Notes under the pieces: model-generated
What the model was told of the DNA's origin: nothing
The model's database searches: none
Seen by the model: only the letters and a program-made list of their open reading frames with translations
In this document: positions 17,112 through 26,737 of the stretch, in pieces
Layout: each line of letters starts with the position of its first letter
Position numbering within the stretch: the first letter of the stretch is position 1
From: Streptomyces sp. NBC_00461
Lineage (GTDB): Bacteria > Actinomycetota > Actinomycetes > Streptomycetales > Streptomycetaceae
DNA length: 64,000 nucleotides
Reading direction: 5' to 3'
Assembly: GCF_036013935.1 (NCBI RefSeq)
Contig: NZ_CP107902.1
Location: 5,675,001-5,739,000 of the forward strand
Position numbers and translations under genes: made by a program

Positions 17112-17129
17112 AGGACGCCGGCGTCCTTC
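17110..17129. terminator. Perfect palindrome after small peptide gene
   Basis: GAAGGACGCCGGCGTCCTTC is a perfect 20-base palindrome overlapping the stop of the 24-codon gene, and is a likely hairpin terminator. A further GAAGGAC follows immediately. Confidence 0.55.
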
Positions 17130-17251
17130 GAAGGACATAGGAACGTCTCCCGCCCGGAGGAAGCGGCCCGGGCTGCCCAGGACCAAAGGCGGGGGACGAC
17201 TCCGGCCACGGGTGGGGGACGGGATGCGAGGGGTGTGCCTACGGTGGCGGC

Positions 17252-18082
17252 ATGTCCGACACGGTGGAGTTCGACCTTGACGCGTATCTCGGGCGGATCG
17301 GCTGGGGAGGGGAGCGGCGGGCCGATGCGGCGACCCTGCGCGGTGTGCATCTGGCCCACATGAGGGGCATCCCGTTCGAGAACCTGGACGCCCTGCGCCG
17401 TACCGCCCCCTCCCTCGACCCCGCGGACCTGATGGCGAAGCTGGTGCACAGCCGGCGCGGGGGCTACTGCTACGAGCACAACACGCTCTTCGCCGGCGTC
17501 CTGGAGGCGCTGGGCTTCGGTGTGACCCGGCTGACCGCGCGGGTCGTGATGGGCGCCGACCGCATCGAGAGCCGCCCGCGCACCCATATGACGCTGCTGG
17601 TCGAAGCACCCGGCGACCCTCAGCCGTATCTGGCCGACGTCGGCTTCGGGGCGATCGGCGCGCTGCTGGAGCCGGTGCCGCTGACGGCCGGACGCGAGTA
17701 CCGGGACGCGGAGCGACGACATCGGCTCGTCCATGTGCCGCACCGGGGGCCGTCGGAGATGTGGGTGCTTGAGGCCTACGACCGGGGCAAGGGCGACTGG
17801 GCGGCGCAGTACGCCTTCACCCTGGAGCCCTTCGAGAAGCCCGACTTCGACGTCATCAACTGGCACATCGCCACCAACCCGCGCTCACCCTTCACCCAGC
17901 GGCTCTACGTCCAGAGCGTCACCCCCGAACGCCATCTCCTGCTCCACGGACGCCTGTTGACCGAGACGCGGGTCGACGGGAGCGTGCGCGAGCGGGAGTT
18001 GGTGGACGAGGCGGAGGTGCGGCTGCTGCTGGACGAGGAGTTCGGGATCGAGGCGCCGGCGGGGATGACGCTGCTGGTCTGA
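17252..18082 (+). CDS. nat: Arylamine N-acetyltransferase
   Basis: A 276-residue NAT of normal length. The Cys-His-Asp triad is visible: Cys73 in RRGGYCYEHN, His113 in RPRTHMTLLV, Asp130 in YLADVGFG. The N-terminus YLGRIGWGG and IPFENLDAL also match. NATs move acetyl from acetyl-CoA to arylamines or hydrazines, and related enzymes close ansamycin rings. No biosynthetic cluster is nearby, so a detoxifying or cofactor role is more likely. The start is ATG 17252. Confidence 0.95.
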   Translation: MSDTVEFDLDAYLGRIGWGGERRADAATLRGVHLAHMRGIPFENLDALRRTAPSLDPADLMAKLVHSRRGGYCYEHNTLFAGVLEALGFGVTRLTARVVMGADRIESRPRTHMTLLVEAPGDPQPYLADVGFGAIGALLEPVPLTAGREYRDAERRHRLVHVPHRGPSEMWVLEAYDRGKGDWAAQYAFTLEPFEKPDFDVINWHIATNPRSPFTQRLYVQSVTPERHLLLHGRLLTETRVDGSVRERELVDEAEVRLLLDEEFGIEAPAGMTLLV

Positions 18083-18103
18083 GGCGGGCCGGGCGGCAGA
18101 CCG

Positions 18104-18892
18104 TCAGTCCCACCAGAAGTGCCACACCGGCTGGTTGAGTAGCTGGTGCTCGGCGTAGGCGGCGAGGGTCGGGTCGCTGCCCTGCCAGATGTTGTCCGGG
18201 CAGAACGCGAAGTGCTCGGCGGCCAGGGCCTGAGCCTCGGCGAGGGTGGTGGGCGGGGTGGCGACGGACACCAGTAGATGGTCGAAGCCGAGGGCCACCA
18301 CCCGTATGCCGAACCGGTCCTCCCAGGAGCGCAGCACCGCGGACAGCCGGGCCGTGTCGCCCTCGTGGTTCGCCGGGCCCGTCCAGCCGATCGCCGTGGG
18401 GATGTCGGCGCTGCGGCGGGCCGGGACGAGGGCGAGGCGGGGGTCCTTGAGGGGGTCGCCGCCGTCGAGCAGGGAGTCCACGATGTCGGAGGCAACGGAT
18501 TCGGGGTCCGTGCCGGTGCCCGTGTTGGTGTCGGTGCGGCGAGTGTCGGCCAGGCCCGGCCAGTCCACGTCCTCCTCCGCGCACTCGTCCCAGAAGTCCT
18601 CCAGGACCTCCTCGGCGTCGTGATCACCCGGATACGACATCTCCGCGGGCATCAACTGCCACAGCTCCGGCCCACCGTGACCGGCGCCGACGTCGAGGAC
18701 GACCGGGAGCAGGCCGACGGCCGGTGCGGTCCGCTGGAGCGCGGCCCGCTCGCCGGAAGCCGCCGGGCCGTCCGCCAGCCACAGCAGCGGCTCGTGCCAG
18801 GACCCGTCGTCGGTCGCGTCGACCAGCCCGCCGGGCGGCAGTTGCAGACCGAGGGACGCGAGCCTCGGCAGCGGGTTCGGAAGAGTCGCCAT
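18104..18892 (-). CDS. DUF4253 domain-containing protein
   Basis: A 262-residue protein of an actinobacterial family of unknown function. The recognised part is the C-terminal ~110 residues: DRFGIRVVALGFDHLLVSVA, then AEAQALAAEHFAFCPDNIWQG and a final LLNQPVWHFWWD. The N-terminus is MATLPNPLPRLASLGLQLP; an upstream ATG at 18922 is possible. It is convergent with nat. Confidence 0.8.
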   Translation of the reverse strand: MATLPNPLPRLASLGLQLPPGGLVDATDDGSWHEPLLWLADGPAASGERAALQRTAPAVGLLPVVLDVGAGHGGPELWQLMPAEMSYPGDHDAEEVLEDFWDECAEEDVDWPGLADTRRTDTNTGTGTDPESVASDIVDSLLDGGDPLKDPRLALVPARRSADIPTAIGWTGPANHEGDTARLSAVLRSWEDRFGIRVVALGFDHLLVSVATPPTTLAEAQALAAEHFAFCPDNIWQGSDPTLAAYAEHQLLNQPVWHFWWD

Positions 18893-18957
18893 GTCAGTGA
18901 CTGTAGGGGCAGCCACTGACATCGCCCCGTCCTGCCCGTCCTGCGCGACGCCGGCCG

Positions 18958-19821
18958 TCACCGTGAGACGGAGTCGAAGCACTCCTGGCCGGTGCTCTTC
19001 GTCGAGTGGAAGCACGCCCGCAGCACGGTTCCGGGGCGCGTCACCGTCATCGGGGTGTAGACGAAGGAATCCGCGTCCGCGCTGTCCTCGACCTCGGCGT
19101 CGTGTGCCCGCCCGCCCGCCGTCAGCCTGAGCCGGTCACCGGCCCGTGCCCCCCACATCCGTGCCCAACTCGCCCCGCACTGCCGGCTGTAGCGCACCTC
19201 CAGCCAGGCCCCGGTCTGCGTACGGCGGGTGGCGAGGGTGGTCGGTGACGCGGCGCAGTACATGTCCATCGGGCTCATGCCCTCGCAGGACGCGCCGCTG
19301 CAGTGCGGGCCGGGAGAGGGCGGGACCGCGGACGGCCGGGGCCCATGGCTGTGCCCCGGCAGCAGCAGGAGCGCGACCGTCACGCCCCCGATGGCCACGG
19401 CACACACTGTCGCCAGCACGGCCACGGCCGCCGCACGGCGATGGCCGGCACGGTCGGCCTTCGGCGGGGCCTGAGGCGGGTCGGGGCGCGGGTCCGGGCG
19501 CGTGTCGGGGGTCGGGGTCGGGACCGCCTGTGCCCGCGACGGCGTGTCCGCAGGCGCCGCCACCCGCGCCGCCTCCGTCGCGCGCCCGCTCCACTCCGAC
19601 TCGGCGATCTCCCACAGCGCCAGACACCGGCCCTCCGGCTCCCCGGTCAGCCGGCACAGCTCCTGCACCGCCTGACGCGGCGGCAGCGTCCTGCCGTTGA
19701 GATAGCGCTCCCAGGACGACTTGCTGTACGCCGTCTTCGCCGCGAGACCCGCCATGCTCAGACCCGCGGCCGCCCTCAACTCCCGTAGCACGGTGGCCAG
19801 TCGTGCCCGCTCCGGCGTCAT
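18958..19821 (-). CDS. Membrane-anchored HTH protein with extracytoplasmic DUF2690 domain
   Basis: A 287-residue protein. Residues ~5-65 are an XRE-type helix-turn-helix (LREL through AGLSMAGLAAKTAYSKSSWER and YLNGRTLPPRQAV). A Pro-rich linker follows, a transmembrane helix at ~130-155 (VAVLATVCAVAIGGVTVALL), then a Cys-containing outer domain of DUF2690 type (GMSPMDMYCAASPTTLATRR and LEVRYSRQCGASWARMW). This suggests a one-piece DNA-binding sensor of an outside signal. ATG 19821 overlaps the previous gene's TGA by ATGA, so the two are translated together. Confidence 0.85.
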   Translation of the reverse strand: MTPERARLATVLRELRAAAGLSMAGLAAKTAYSKSSWERYLNGRTLPPRQAVQELCRLTGEPEGRCLALWEIAESEWSGRATEAARVAAPADTPSRAQAVPTPTPDTRPDPRPDPPQAPPKADRAGHRRAAAVAVLATVCAVAIGGVTVALLLLPGHSHGPRPSAVPPSPGPHCSGASCEGMSPMDMYCAASPTTLATRRTQTGAWLEVRYSRQCGASWARMWGARAGDRLRLTAGGRAHDAEVEDSADADSFVYTPMTVTRPGTVLRACFHSTKSTGQECFDSVSR

Positions 19822-20597
19822 CCCCGCAGCGCCTTCCAGGTGTGCGGGCCCACCGTGCCGTCCACATCGAGCCCGGCGTGCCGCTGGAAGGCCTTGACCG
19901 CACCCTGCGTCAGCGGCCCGAACATCCCGTCGATACCGCCCGGTGAGAAGCCGGCCCGCCGCAGCAGACACTGCGCTTCGGCCACCTCCGGCCCGGCGCT
20001 GCCGTACCCCAGACCGGCGTCCGTGGTCCGGCTGTTGCCCGTGTACCAGTGGCCGCCGACCCGCTCCGGACGGCAGGTGTACGGCGGCGTCGACGCCGGT
20101 GCGGAGGCGGCGAGCGGCGCCCCCTCGGCCGTCTGCCCGTCGCCGCCGCGGTCCATGAGCCGTACGGTCACCAGCACCGCCGACGACACCGCGAGCACCA
20201 GGGTCACGGCCCCCGCCACGAGCGCCACACGCAGCGACCGGGTGGGAATCCGCACCTGCTCACCGGGGCCCGCCGACATCAACTCCGGCTCCGCCACGGT
20301 CACTTCCGCCACGGCTGCCGTATCGCGGCCCCTGCCCCAGGCCTCGGCGGCGACCTCCTGCAGCGCCAGCAGGCGGGTCGGATCCTCGCCTCCGATCCGG
20401 GCCAACGCCTCCACGGCCTGACGCGGCGGCAGCGAACGGGCGCCCAGATACCGCTCCCACGACTTGGGGCTGTACCCCGTCCTGGCCGCCAACTGCCGCA
20501 CGCTCAGCCCGCTGTGGTCCTTCAGTCGGCGTAAGCGCACCACCAACTGCCGCACGCGTGGGTCCAGTTCAGCGGGCAGCGCTCTCCAACGCGACAT
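19818..20597 (-). CDS. Membrane-anchored HTH protein with peptidoglycan-binding domain
   Basis: A 259-residue protein with the same plan as its downstream partner. The N-terminal helix-turn-helix has LKDHSGLSVRQLAARTGYSP, then KSWERYLGARSLPPRQAVEA. One transmembrane helix lies at ~125-148 (VALVAGAVTLVLAVSSAVLV). The outer C-terminus is a PG_binding_1 domain (EVAEAQCLLRRAGFSPGGID, then LTQGAVKAFQRHAGLDVDG). ATG 20597 is preferred over 20618 because GGGGGA lies five bases before it. The protein probably reads the cell wall and acts on DNA, which is inference. Confidence 0.85.
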   Translation of the reverse strand: MSRWRALPAELDPRVRQLVVRLRRLKDHSGLSVRQLAARTGYSPKSWERYLGARSLPPRQAVEALARIGGEDPTRLLALQEVAAEAWGRGRDTAAVAEVTVAEPELMSAGPGEQVRIPTRSLRVALVAGAVTLVLAVSSAVLVTVRLMDRGGDGQTAEGAPLAASAPASTPPYTCRPERVGGHWYTGNSRTTDAGLGYGSAGPEVAEAQCLLRRAGFSPGGIDGMFGPLTQGAVKAFQRHAGLDVDGTVGPHTWKALRG

Positions 20598-20891
20598 GTT
20601 TCCCCCACTCGCGTTCATGGCCGGTGGCCGTGGTCAGTGGCCGCCGCGCCCCGCCGCATTGTGCATCAGGCGTTCACGGTTTGCACACAAACGTGGATCG
20701 GGCACCGATAGGAAACCGGCCACCGCCCGCCCCGGCCGTCCCGTCGCACCGTCCCACCGGACGGCATCCCTGCAGGCCGGCGGCGGGGGCGTCCCACGGC
20801 ACCGTCACTTTCGGGGCAACTCTGGCCGCCCGGCCCGTCCGCCCCGCAGTCTCTTCTCGCCACCACCACCAACGACCCGAGAGGGACTCGT

Positions 20892-21356
20892 ATGCGATCG
20901 AACGCCTTGGCCAGGACCCTGGTCAGCGCCGCCGCCGTGATCGGACTCGCCGCCGGCGGCCTGGCCACCGCGGGCACCAGCTTCGCCGCGTCCGCGCCGG
21001 GCGCCGGCGCACAGTCCGCGTCCATCCTGGCGACGCAGAACTTCGGCCTGAGCAGCCAGCAGGCCAAGAACGTGCAGTGCTTCATGCGAGGGGCGCCGGC
21101 GAGCTACACCGGCGGCATCGACGGGCAGCTGGGCACCAACAGCTGGAAGGCGATGCAGCGCCATCTCAAGGCGTACTGGAACTACACCGACTCCATCGAC
21201 GGCGACCCCGGCCCCAACACGGTCAAGGCGCTGCAGCGCATGCTGGCCTTCGGCTGGGGCTACACCGACAGGATCGACGGCGACCCCGGCACCAACACCC
21301 GTGCCGCGTTCAAGCGGTTCGCCAACGACATGAGCGTCTTCTACCCCTGTAGCTGA
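20892..21356 (+). CDS. Secreted peptidoglycan-binding-like protein
   Basis: A 154-residue secreted protein. The signal peptide is LARTLVSAAAVIGLAAGGLA with a likely cut after FAA near residue 33. The mature part has two or three PG-binding-like repeats (YTGGIDGQLGTNSWKAMQRH, YTDSIDGDPGPNTVKALQRM, YTDRIDGDPGTNTRAAFKRF) and Cys residues at both ends that may form a disulfide. No catalytic domain is present. It is divergent from the membrane HTH gene with the related outer domain and may belong to the same response. GAGAGGG precedes the ATG. Confidence 0.85.
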   Translation: MRSNALARTLVSAAAVIGLAAGGLATAGTSFAASAPGAGAQSASILATQNFGLSSQQAKNVQCFMRGAPASYTGGIDGQLGTNSWKAMQRHLKAYWNYTDSIDGDPGPNTVKALQRMLAFGWGYTDRIDGDPGTNTRAAFKRFANDMSVFYPCS

Positions 21357-21367
21357 CCCGAACGGCC

Positions 21368-21404
21368 GCGGCCCGCCCTCCCCGCGCAGGGGAGGACGGG
21401 CCGC
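21368..21404. terminator. Bidirectional terminator
   Basis: A 16-bp stem with one mismatch (GCGGCCCGCCCTCCCC with GGGGAGGACGGGCCGC) and a 5-base loop lies between the convergent secreted-protein gene and argS. Confidence 0.75.
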
Positions 21405-21422
21405 AGTGCCGTACCGGGGGCC

Positions 21423-23189
21423 TCAGAGCCGCTCGGGCGTCCGGATGCCCAGCAGGGCCATGCCCCGGTGCAGAGTGCGGGCCGTCAGGTCGCACAGGAA
21501 CAGCCGGTTCTCCGCCACTTCCTGCGCGGGGGCCGGCTTCACCACCGGGCACTGGTCGTAGAACGTCGTGTACAGGGACGCCAGTTGGTAGAGGTACGCG
21601 GCCACCCTGTGCGGCGCGTACTCCGCCGCCGACTCGAAGACCGTCTCGCCGAACGCGTCCAGGTGCAGACCGAGCGCCCGCTCCGCCGGCGCCAGTTCGA
21701 GCTCCGGGTGGGCGAGCGGGGTGCGGTCGCCGGCCTTGCCGAAGATGGACCGGATACGGGCGTACGCGTACTGCAGGTACACGCTCGTCTCGCCGTTCAA
21801 CGACACCATCTGGTCCAGGTCGAACTTGTAGTCCCTGTTCGGCGACGTCGACAGGTCCGCGTACTTCACGGCGCCGATCCCGACGTACCGGCCGTTCTCG
21901 ACGATCTCCTCCTCGGCGAGACCCACCTTCTCGGCCTTCTCGCGCACGACCGCGGTGGCCCGCTCGACCGCCTCGTCCAGCAGATCCTCCAGCCGTACGG
22001 TCTCGCCCTCACGCGTCTTGAACGGCTTGCCGTCCGCGCCGAGCACCGTGCCGTAGCCCATGTTGTGCGCGGTGACGCCGTCGCGCAGCCAGCCCGCCCG
22101 CCGTGCCGTCTCGAAGACCATCTTGAAGTGCAGGGACTGGCGTACGTCCACGACGTACAGCAGCGTCGACGCGTGCAGGTCGAAGACACGGTTGCGGATC
22201 GCGGTCAGGTCGGAGGCCGCGTAGCCGAAGCCGCCGTCCGCCTTCTGCACGATCAGCGGAACCGGCTGGTCGTCCTTGCCGCGGATCTCGTCGAAGAAGA
22301 CGACGAGCGCACCCTCGGAGCGCACCGCGACACCCATCTCCTCCAGGAGGCGGACGGTCTCGGGCATGTCCTCGTTGTACGCGGACTCGCCGACGATCTC
22401 CTCGTCGCGGATCTCCATGTCCAGCTTCTCGAAGACCGAGTAGAAGTAGACCTTCGACTCGTCCACGAACTGCTGCCACAGTTCGAGCGTCTCCTTGTCA
22501 CCGGACTGCAGGGCGACGACCCGCTTCCGGGCCCGCTCCTTGAACTCCTCGTCCGAGTCGAAGACCGCACGCGACGCCTTGTACACCCGGTTCAGGTTGC
22601 TCATCGCCTGCTCGCCGTCGACGTCGGCCGCCGGGGCCAGCTCGCCGGGGTTCTCGAACAGGTACTGGATGAGCATGCCGAACTGGGTGCCCCAGTCGCC
22701 GATGTGGTGCCGGCCGATCGTCGTCTCGCCGGTGAAGTCGAGCATGCCGCGCAGGGCGTCACCGATGACCGCCGACCGCAGGTGACCGACGTGCATCTCC
22801 TTCGCCACGTTCGGCTGGGCGTAGTCGACGACCGTGATGCCCGCGTTCTCCTTCAGCGGCACACCGAGACGCTCACCGTCCGCGTACCGCGCGGCGAGGT
22901 TCTCGGTGATCGCCTTGTCCGCGATCGTGATGTTCAGGAAGCCGGGCCCGGAGACCTCGACGTCCTTGACCACATCACCGGTGACGATGCCGCCGACGAC
23001 CTGCGTCGCCAGCTCCCGTGGGTTCGCCTTCGCCTTCTTGGCCAGCGCGAGGACGCCGTTGGCCTGGAAGTCGGCCCGGTCACTACGTCGCAGCAGCGGG
23101 TCGACTCCGTCGGCTTCCGGGAGGGCGGAAGTGAGGGCGTCGGCGAGGCGCTGGTTGACGAGATCCGTGAGTGACGTGACCGAGGTCAT
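21423..23189 (-). CDS. argS: Arginyl-tRNA synthetase
   Basis: A 588-residue class Ia synthetase that charges tRNA-Arg. The N-terminal additional domain ([19 protein letters not shown]) is followed by the ATP site [20 protein letters not shown] with HVGH for HIGH. The KMSKS-like loop is degenerate ([12 protein letters not shown]), as in many bacterial ArgRS. The anticodon-binding DALR domain ends [11 protein letters not shown]. Full length. It is divergent from lysS with ~220 bases between. Confidence 0.97.
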   Translation of the reverse strand: MTSVTSLTDLVNQRLADALTSALPEADGVDPLLRRSDRADFQANGVLALAKKAKANPRELATQVVGGIVTGDVVKDVEVSGPGFLNITIADKAITENLAARYADGERLGVPLKENAGITVVDYAQPNVAKEMHVGHLRSAVIGDALRGMLDFTGETTIGRHHIGDWGTQFGMLIQYLFENPGELAPAADVDGEQAMSNLNRVYKASRAVFDSDEEFKERARKRVVALQSGDKETLELWQQFVDESKVYFYSVFEKLDMEIRDEEIVGESAYNEDMPETVRLLEEMGVAVRSEGALVVFFDEIRGKDDQPVPLIVQKADGGFGYAASDLTAIRNRVFDLHASTLLYVVDVRQSLHFKMVFETARRAGWLRDGVTAHNMGYGTVLGADGKPFKTREGETVRLEDLLDEAVERATAVVREKAEKVGLAEEEIVENGRYVGIGAVKYADLSTSPNRDYKFDLDQMVSLNGETSVYLQYAYARIRSIFGKAGDRTPLAHPELELAPAERALGLHLDAFGETVFESAAEYAPHRVAAYLYQLASLYTTFYDQCPVVKPAPAQEVAENRLFLCDLTARTLHRGMALLGIRTPERL

Positions 23190-23415
23190 GGGGTGGGAGC
23201 CGTTCTCCTCGTGGGATTGATAGACGTGGCCAGTATCCCATGGGGGGTGAAGCGGTTTTTTTGACTGCGGGAGGGTGCGGGCCCGTCGCGCCCGCGCGGT
23301 GGAGCCGCATGCCGGGGCAGTCCCCCGCCGCTTGCCAGGGGCCGCCCGCCTAAACTGGGCGCCGTGGCCGTTTTGACCGTACTGGCCGCCCCGGAGAAAG
23401 AAGGACGTGCCGATC

Positions 23416-25149
23416 GTGGCTCAGAGCACCGAGACCGCCGACTGGGTCTCCCGTTTCGCCGATGACGTCATCGAAGAGTCGGAGCGTCGGGCCCCGGGTA
23501 AACCCGTCGTCGTCGCGTCCGGACTCTCCCCATCGGGTCCGATCCACCTGGGCAACCTGCGCGAGGTCATGACCCCGCACCTCGTCGCCGACGAGATCCG
23601 GCGGCGCGGACGCCAGGTCCGGCACCTGATCTCCTGGGACGACTACGACCGCTACCGCAAGGTGCCGGCCGGTATCGCGGGCGTCGACGAGTCGTGGGCC
23701 GAGCACATCGGCAAGCCGCTGACGTCCGTGCCCGCCCCCAAGGGCTCCGCGTACCCGAACTGGGCCGAGCACTTCAAGGCCGCCATGGTCGAGTCGCTCG
23801 CCGAGCTGGGCGTCGAGTTCGACGGGATCAGCCAGACCGCGCAGTACACCTCCGGCGTGTACCGCGAGCAGATCCTGCACGCCATCAGGCACCGCGCCGA
23901 CATCGACGCGATCCTCGACCAGTACCGCACCAAGAAGGCCCCCGCGAAGAAGCAGCAGCAGAAGCCCCTCGACGAGGCCGAGCTGGAGGCCGAGGAGGGC
24001 TCCGGCGCGGCCGGCGAGGACGACGGCAGCGGCGGCACCGTCGGCTACTTCCCGTACAAGCCCTACTGCGGCAACTGCGAGAAGGACCTGACGACGGTCA
24101 CCTCGTACGACGACGACACGACCGAGCTGACGTACGCCTGCACCGCGTGCGGCTTCTCCGAGACCGTCCGGCTCAACGAGTTCAACCGCGGCAAGCTGGT
24201 CTGGAAGGTCGACTGGCCGATGCGCTGGGCCTACGAGGGCGTGGTCTTCGAGCCGAGCGGCGTCGACCACTCCTCGCCCGGGTCCTCGTTCCAGGTCGGC
24301 GGCCAGATCGTCGGGATCTTCGACGGCAAGCAGCCCATCGGCCCGATGTACGCCTTCGTGGGCATCAGCGGCATGGCGAAGATGTCCTCGTCGAGGGGCG
24401 GCGTACCGACAGCCGCGGACGCCCTGAAGATCATGGAGCCGCAGATCCTGCGCTGGCTCTACGCCCGCCGCCGGCCCAACCAGTCCTTCAAGATCGCCTT
24501 CGACCAGGAGATCCAGCGCCTCTACGACGAGTGGGACAAGCTCGACGCGAAGGTCGCCGACGGCTCCGCACTGCCGGCGGACATCGCGGCACACTCGCGC
24601 GCCGTGGGCACGGCCGCCGGTGACCTGCCCAGGACCCCGCGCCCGCTGCCGTACCGGACGCTGGCCTCGGTCGCCGACATCACCGCCGGACACGAGGACC
24701 AGGCGCTGCGCATCCTGAGCGAACTCGACCCCTCGGACCCGCTCACCTCCCTCGACGAAGCCCGCCCGCGCTACGACAGGGCCGAGGCCTGGATCAACAC
24801 GCACGTCCCCGCCGACCAGCGGACCATCGTGCGCGGCGAACCCGACGCCGACCTGCTGAAGTCCCTCGACGAGGCGTCCCAGCAGTCACTGGGCCTCCTG
24901 CTCGACGGACTCGCCGAGAACTGGTCGCTCGACGGACTCACCCACCTCGTCTACGGCGTACCCAAGGTGCAGGCCGGCTTCCCCGCCGACGCCACGCCGA
25001 AGGAACTGCCGGCCGAGATCAAGACCGCCCAGCGGGCGTTCTTCGCGCTCCTCTACCACCTGCTGGTGGGACGCGACACAGGACCGCGACTGCCCACGCT
25101 GCTCCTGGCGGTGGGACAGGAGCGGGTGCGGACCCTGCTCGGGAAGTAG
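23416..25149 (+). CDS. lysS: Lysyl-tRNA synthetase, class I
   Basis: A ~577-residue class I LysRS (archaeal type). HIGH motif is [17 protein letters not shown], and KMSKS is [10 protein letters not shown]. The zinc site is YCGNCEKD with YACTACGF. An insertion rich in Lys, Gln and Glu lies near residue 180. GTG 23416 is chosen because AAGGA is ten bases before it; GTG 23407 lies too close to that site. Streptomyces usually use this enzyme with class II paralogues. It points away from argS. Confidence 0.95.
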   Translation: MAQSTETADWVSRFADDVIEESERRAPGKPVVVASGLSPSGPIHLGNLREVMTPHLVADEIRRRGRQVRHLISWDDYDRYRKVPAGIAGVDESWAEHIGKPLTSVPAPKGSAYPNWAEHFKAAMVESLAELGVEFDGISQTAQYTSGVYREQILHAIRHRADIDAILDQYRTKKAPAKKQQQKPLDEAELEAEEGSGAAGEDDGSGGTVGYFPYKPYCGNCEKDLTTVTSYDDDTTELTYACTACGFSETVRLNEFNRGKLVWKVDWPMRWAYEGVVFEPSGVDHSSPGSSFQVGGQIVGIFDGKQPIGPMYAFVGISGMAKMSSSRGGVPTAADALKIMEPQILRWLYARRRPNQSFKIAFDQEIQRLYDEWDKLDAKVADGSALPADIAAHSRAVGTAAGDLPRTPRPLPYRTLASVADITAGHEDQALRILSELDPSDPLTSLDEARPRYDRAEAWINTHVPADQRTIVRGEPDADLLKSLDEASQQSLGLLLDGLAENWSLDGLTHLVYGVPKVQAGFPADATPKELPAEIKTAQRAFFALLYHLLVGRDTGPRLPTLLLAVGQERVRTLLGK

Positions 25150-25157
25150 TCGGTAGG

Positions 25158-25191
25158 AAAAAGGGGGCTCTCGGCAGAGAGCCCCCTTTTT
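25158..25191. terminator. Strong bidirectional intrinsic terminator
   Basis: AAAAAGGGGGCTCTC pairs with GAGAGCCCCCTTTTT around a 4-base loop, with A-run and T-run on the two sides. It ends both lysS and the DUF2637 gene. Confidence 0.9.
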
Positions 25192-25217
25192 CTTGGTCTT
25201 CTTCTTGGTCTTCGTGC

Positions 25218-26582
25218 TCAGGCGATGTGGTCTTCCTGCAGTTCCGCCGTGTGGCGGTTGGTGAAGCGGTTGACCATGCGATCGGCGTCGCGCTGCGGGA
25301 GCGTGACGCCGTACGTCGCCTCCACGTCACCTCTGAACTGGCCCGAGGTCGGGTAGCTGCCGTCTATCGACTTCTTGAAGACCAGGTAGAAGTCTTCCTC
25401 GGTCAGCTCCGTGCCGCCGCCGGCACCCAGCTCACGAGTACGGCCCGGGCCCGAGGGGATCGGGAAGGTGCCGGTGTCCTCCGGGGAGGGCTCCGGGGCC
25501 GGCTCCTCCTCGTGCTGCTGCGGGAACGCCTGCTGCTCGAACCCCTGCTGTTCCTCGAACCGTTGCTGTTCCTCGAACTGCTGCCGGGCCTGGAACTGCT
25601 CGGCCTGCTGCTGCTCCGCGTACCACTCGGTGTACGCGATCTCCGGGTCGTACGTCGGGTCGTAGCCGCCCTGGTACGCGACGGACTGAGGGTCCCGCGC
25701 CTGGAGCCACTGACTGTGCTGCTCGGCGTAGTCCGGCTGCTCGGCGGGCTCGTCGCCCCCGGGAGCGGGACGCTGTTCCCGGGCAGGGGCCACGTTGTTC
25801 TGTACGGCGGGTGCCGTCGCGGGGGTGCGACTGTTCACCGCTGCGTCGGCCCGTTCCAGGGCCGGTTGCGGCGCGGGCGGCAGCAGTACGGGTTCGATGC
25901 CCGCCGCCGCGAGGCCCTCGGGGGCCGTCTGTGCCAGCGGAACGCCGTACCGGGCCAGCCTCAACGGCATCAGCGACTCCACCGGAGCCTTGCGCCGCCA
26001 CGCTCGGCCGAAGCGGGAACGCAGGCGGGCCTGATACACCAGCCGTTCCTGCTCCAGCTTGATGACCTGCTCGTAGGAGCGCAGCTCCCACAGCTTCATC
26101 CGCCGCCACAGGAGAAACGTCGGCACGGGGGACAGGAGCCAGCGCGTCAGCCGCACGCCCTCCATGTGCTTGTCGGCCGTGATGTCGGCGATACGGCCGA
26201 TCGCGTGCCGGGCCGCCTCGACGGAGACCACGAAGAGGATCGGGATCACCGCGTGCATGCCCACGCCCAGCGGGTCCGGCCAGGCCGCCGCGCCGTTGAA
26301 GGCGATCGTCGCCGCCGTCAGCAGCCAGGCCGTCTGCCGCAGCAGCGGGAACGGTATTCGTATCCAGGTGAGCAGGAGATCCAGGGCCAGCAGGACGCAG
26401 ATACCCGCGTCGATGCCGATCGGGAAGACGTAGGAGAAGTTCCCGAAGCCCTTCTTCAGGGCCAACTCGCGGACCGCCGCGTACGAACCGGCGAAGCCGA
26501 TGCCAGCGATGATCACGGCGCCGGAAACGACCACGGCGATGAGAACGCGGTGCATCCGAGTCAGCTGCAGTGGCGCGGCCAC
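25218..26582 (-). CDS. DUF2637 membrane protein (SpdB-like)
   Basis: A 454-residue protein. The N-terminal ~130 residues hold four membrane helices (VLIAVVVSGAVIIAGIGFAG; FPIGIDAGICVLLALDLLLT; AWLLTAATIAFNGAA; MHAVIPILFVVSVEAARH), the DUF2637 pattern. Then comes an amphipathic arm rich in Arg and Glu and a long cytoplasmic Gln/Glu/Pro-rich tail (ARQQFEEQQRFEEQQGF). The conserved C-terminal end resembles a small helical domain. Such proteins occur on mobile elements as spread proteins, but this chromosomal form is a normal Streptomyces gene of unknown function. GTG 26582 is chosen for GGAGGGG nine bases upstream. Confidence 0.8.
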   Translation of the reverse strand: MAAPLQLTRMHRVLIAVVVSGAVIIAGIGFAGSYAAVRELALKKGFGNFSYVFPIGIDAGICVLLALDLLLTWIRIPFPLLRQTAWLLTAATIAFNGAAAWPDPLGVGMHAVIPILFVVSVEAARHAIGRIADITADKHMEGVRLTRWLLSPVPTFLLWRRMKLWELRSYEQVIKLEQERLVYQARLRSRFGRAWRRKAPVESLMPLRLARYGVPLAQTAPEGLAAAGIEPVLLPPAPQPALERADAAVNSRTPATAPAVQNNVAPAREQRPAPGGDEPAEQPDYAEQHSQWLQARDPQSVAYQGGYDPTYDPEIAYTEWYAEQQQAEQFQARQQFEEQQRFEEQQGFEQQAFPQQHEEEPAPEPSPEDTGTFPIPSGPGRTRELGAGGGTELTEEDFYLVFKKSIDGSYPTSGQFRGDVEATYGVTLPQRDADRMVNRFTNRHTAELQEDHIA

Positions 26583-26737
26583 CGTAATCCCCTCCCCTTG
26601 CGTGCTGTTGCGCGCAACAGAGTGGCACATGTGTGCGCCCTACGAGGCGGCGGGACGGGTGGAGCCCGGTCCCCTCAGGGTCCCGGGCTCCATCAAAAGG
26701 CGGTGCTGAGCTGCGAGTTGCCGTCCAGGTGTGACAG

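Noticed and set aside
25218..26582. Possible mobile element because DUF2637 proteins are found on conjugative elements
   Set aside because: No integrase, replication gene, FtsK-like transfer gene or att site is near. The gene lies among core genes.
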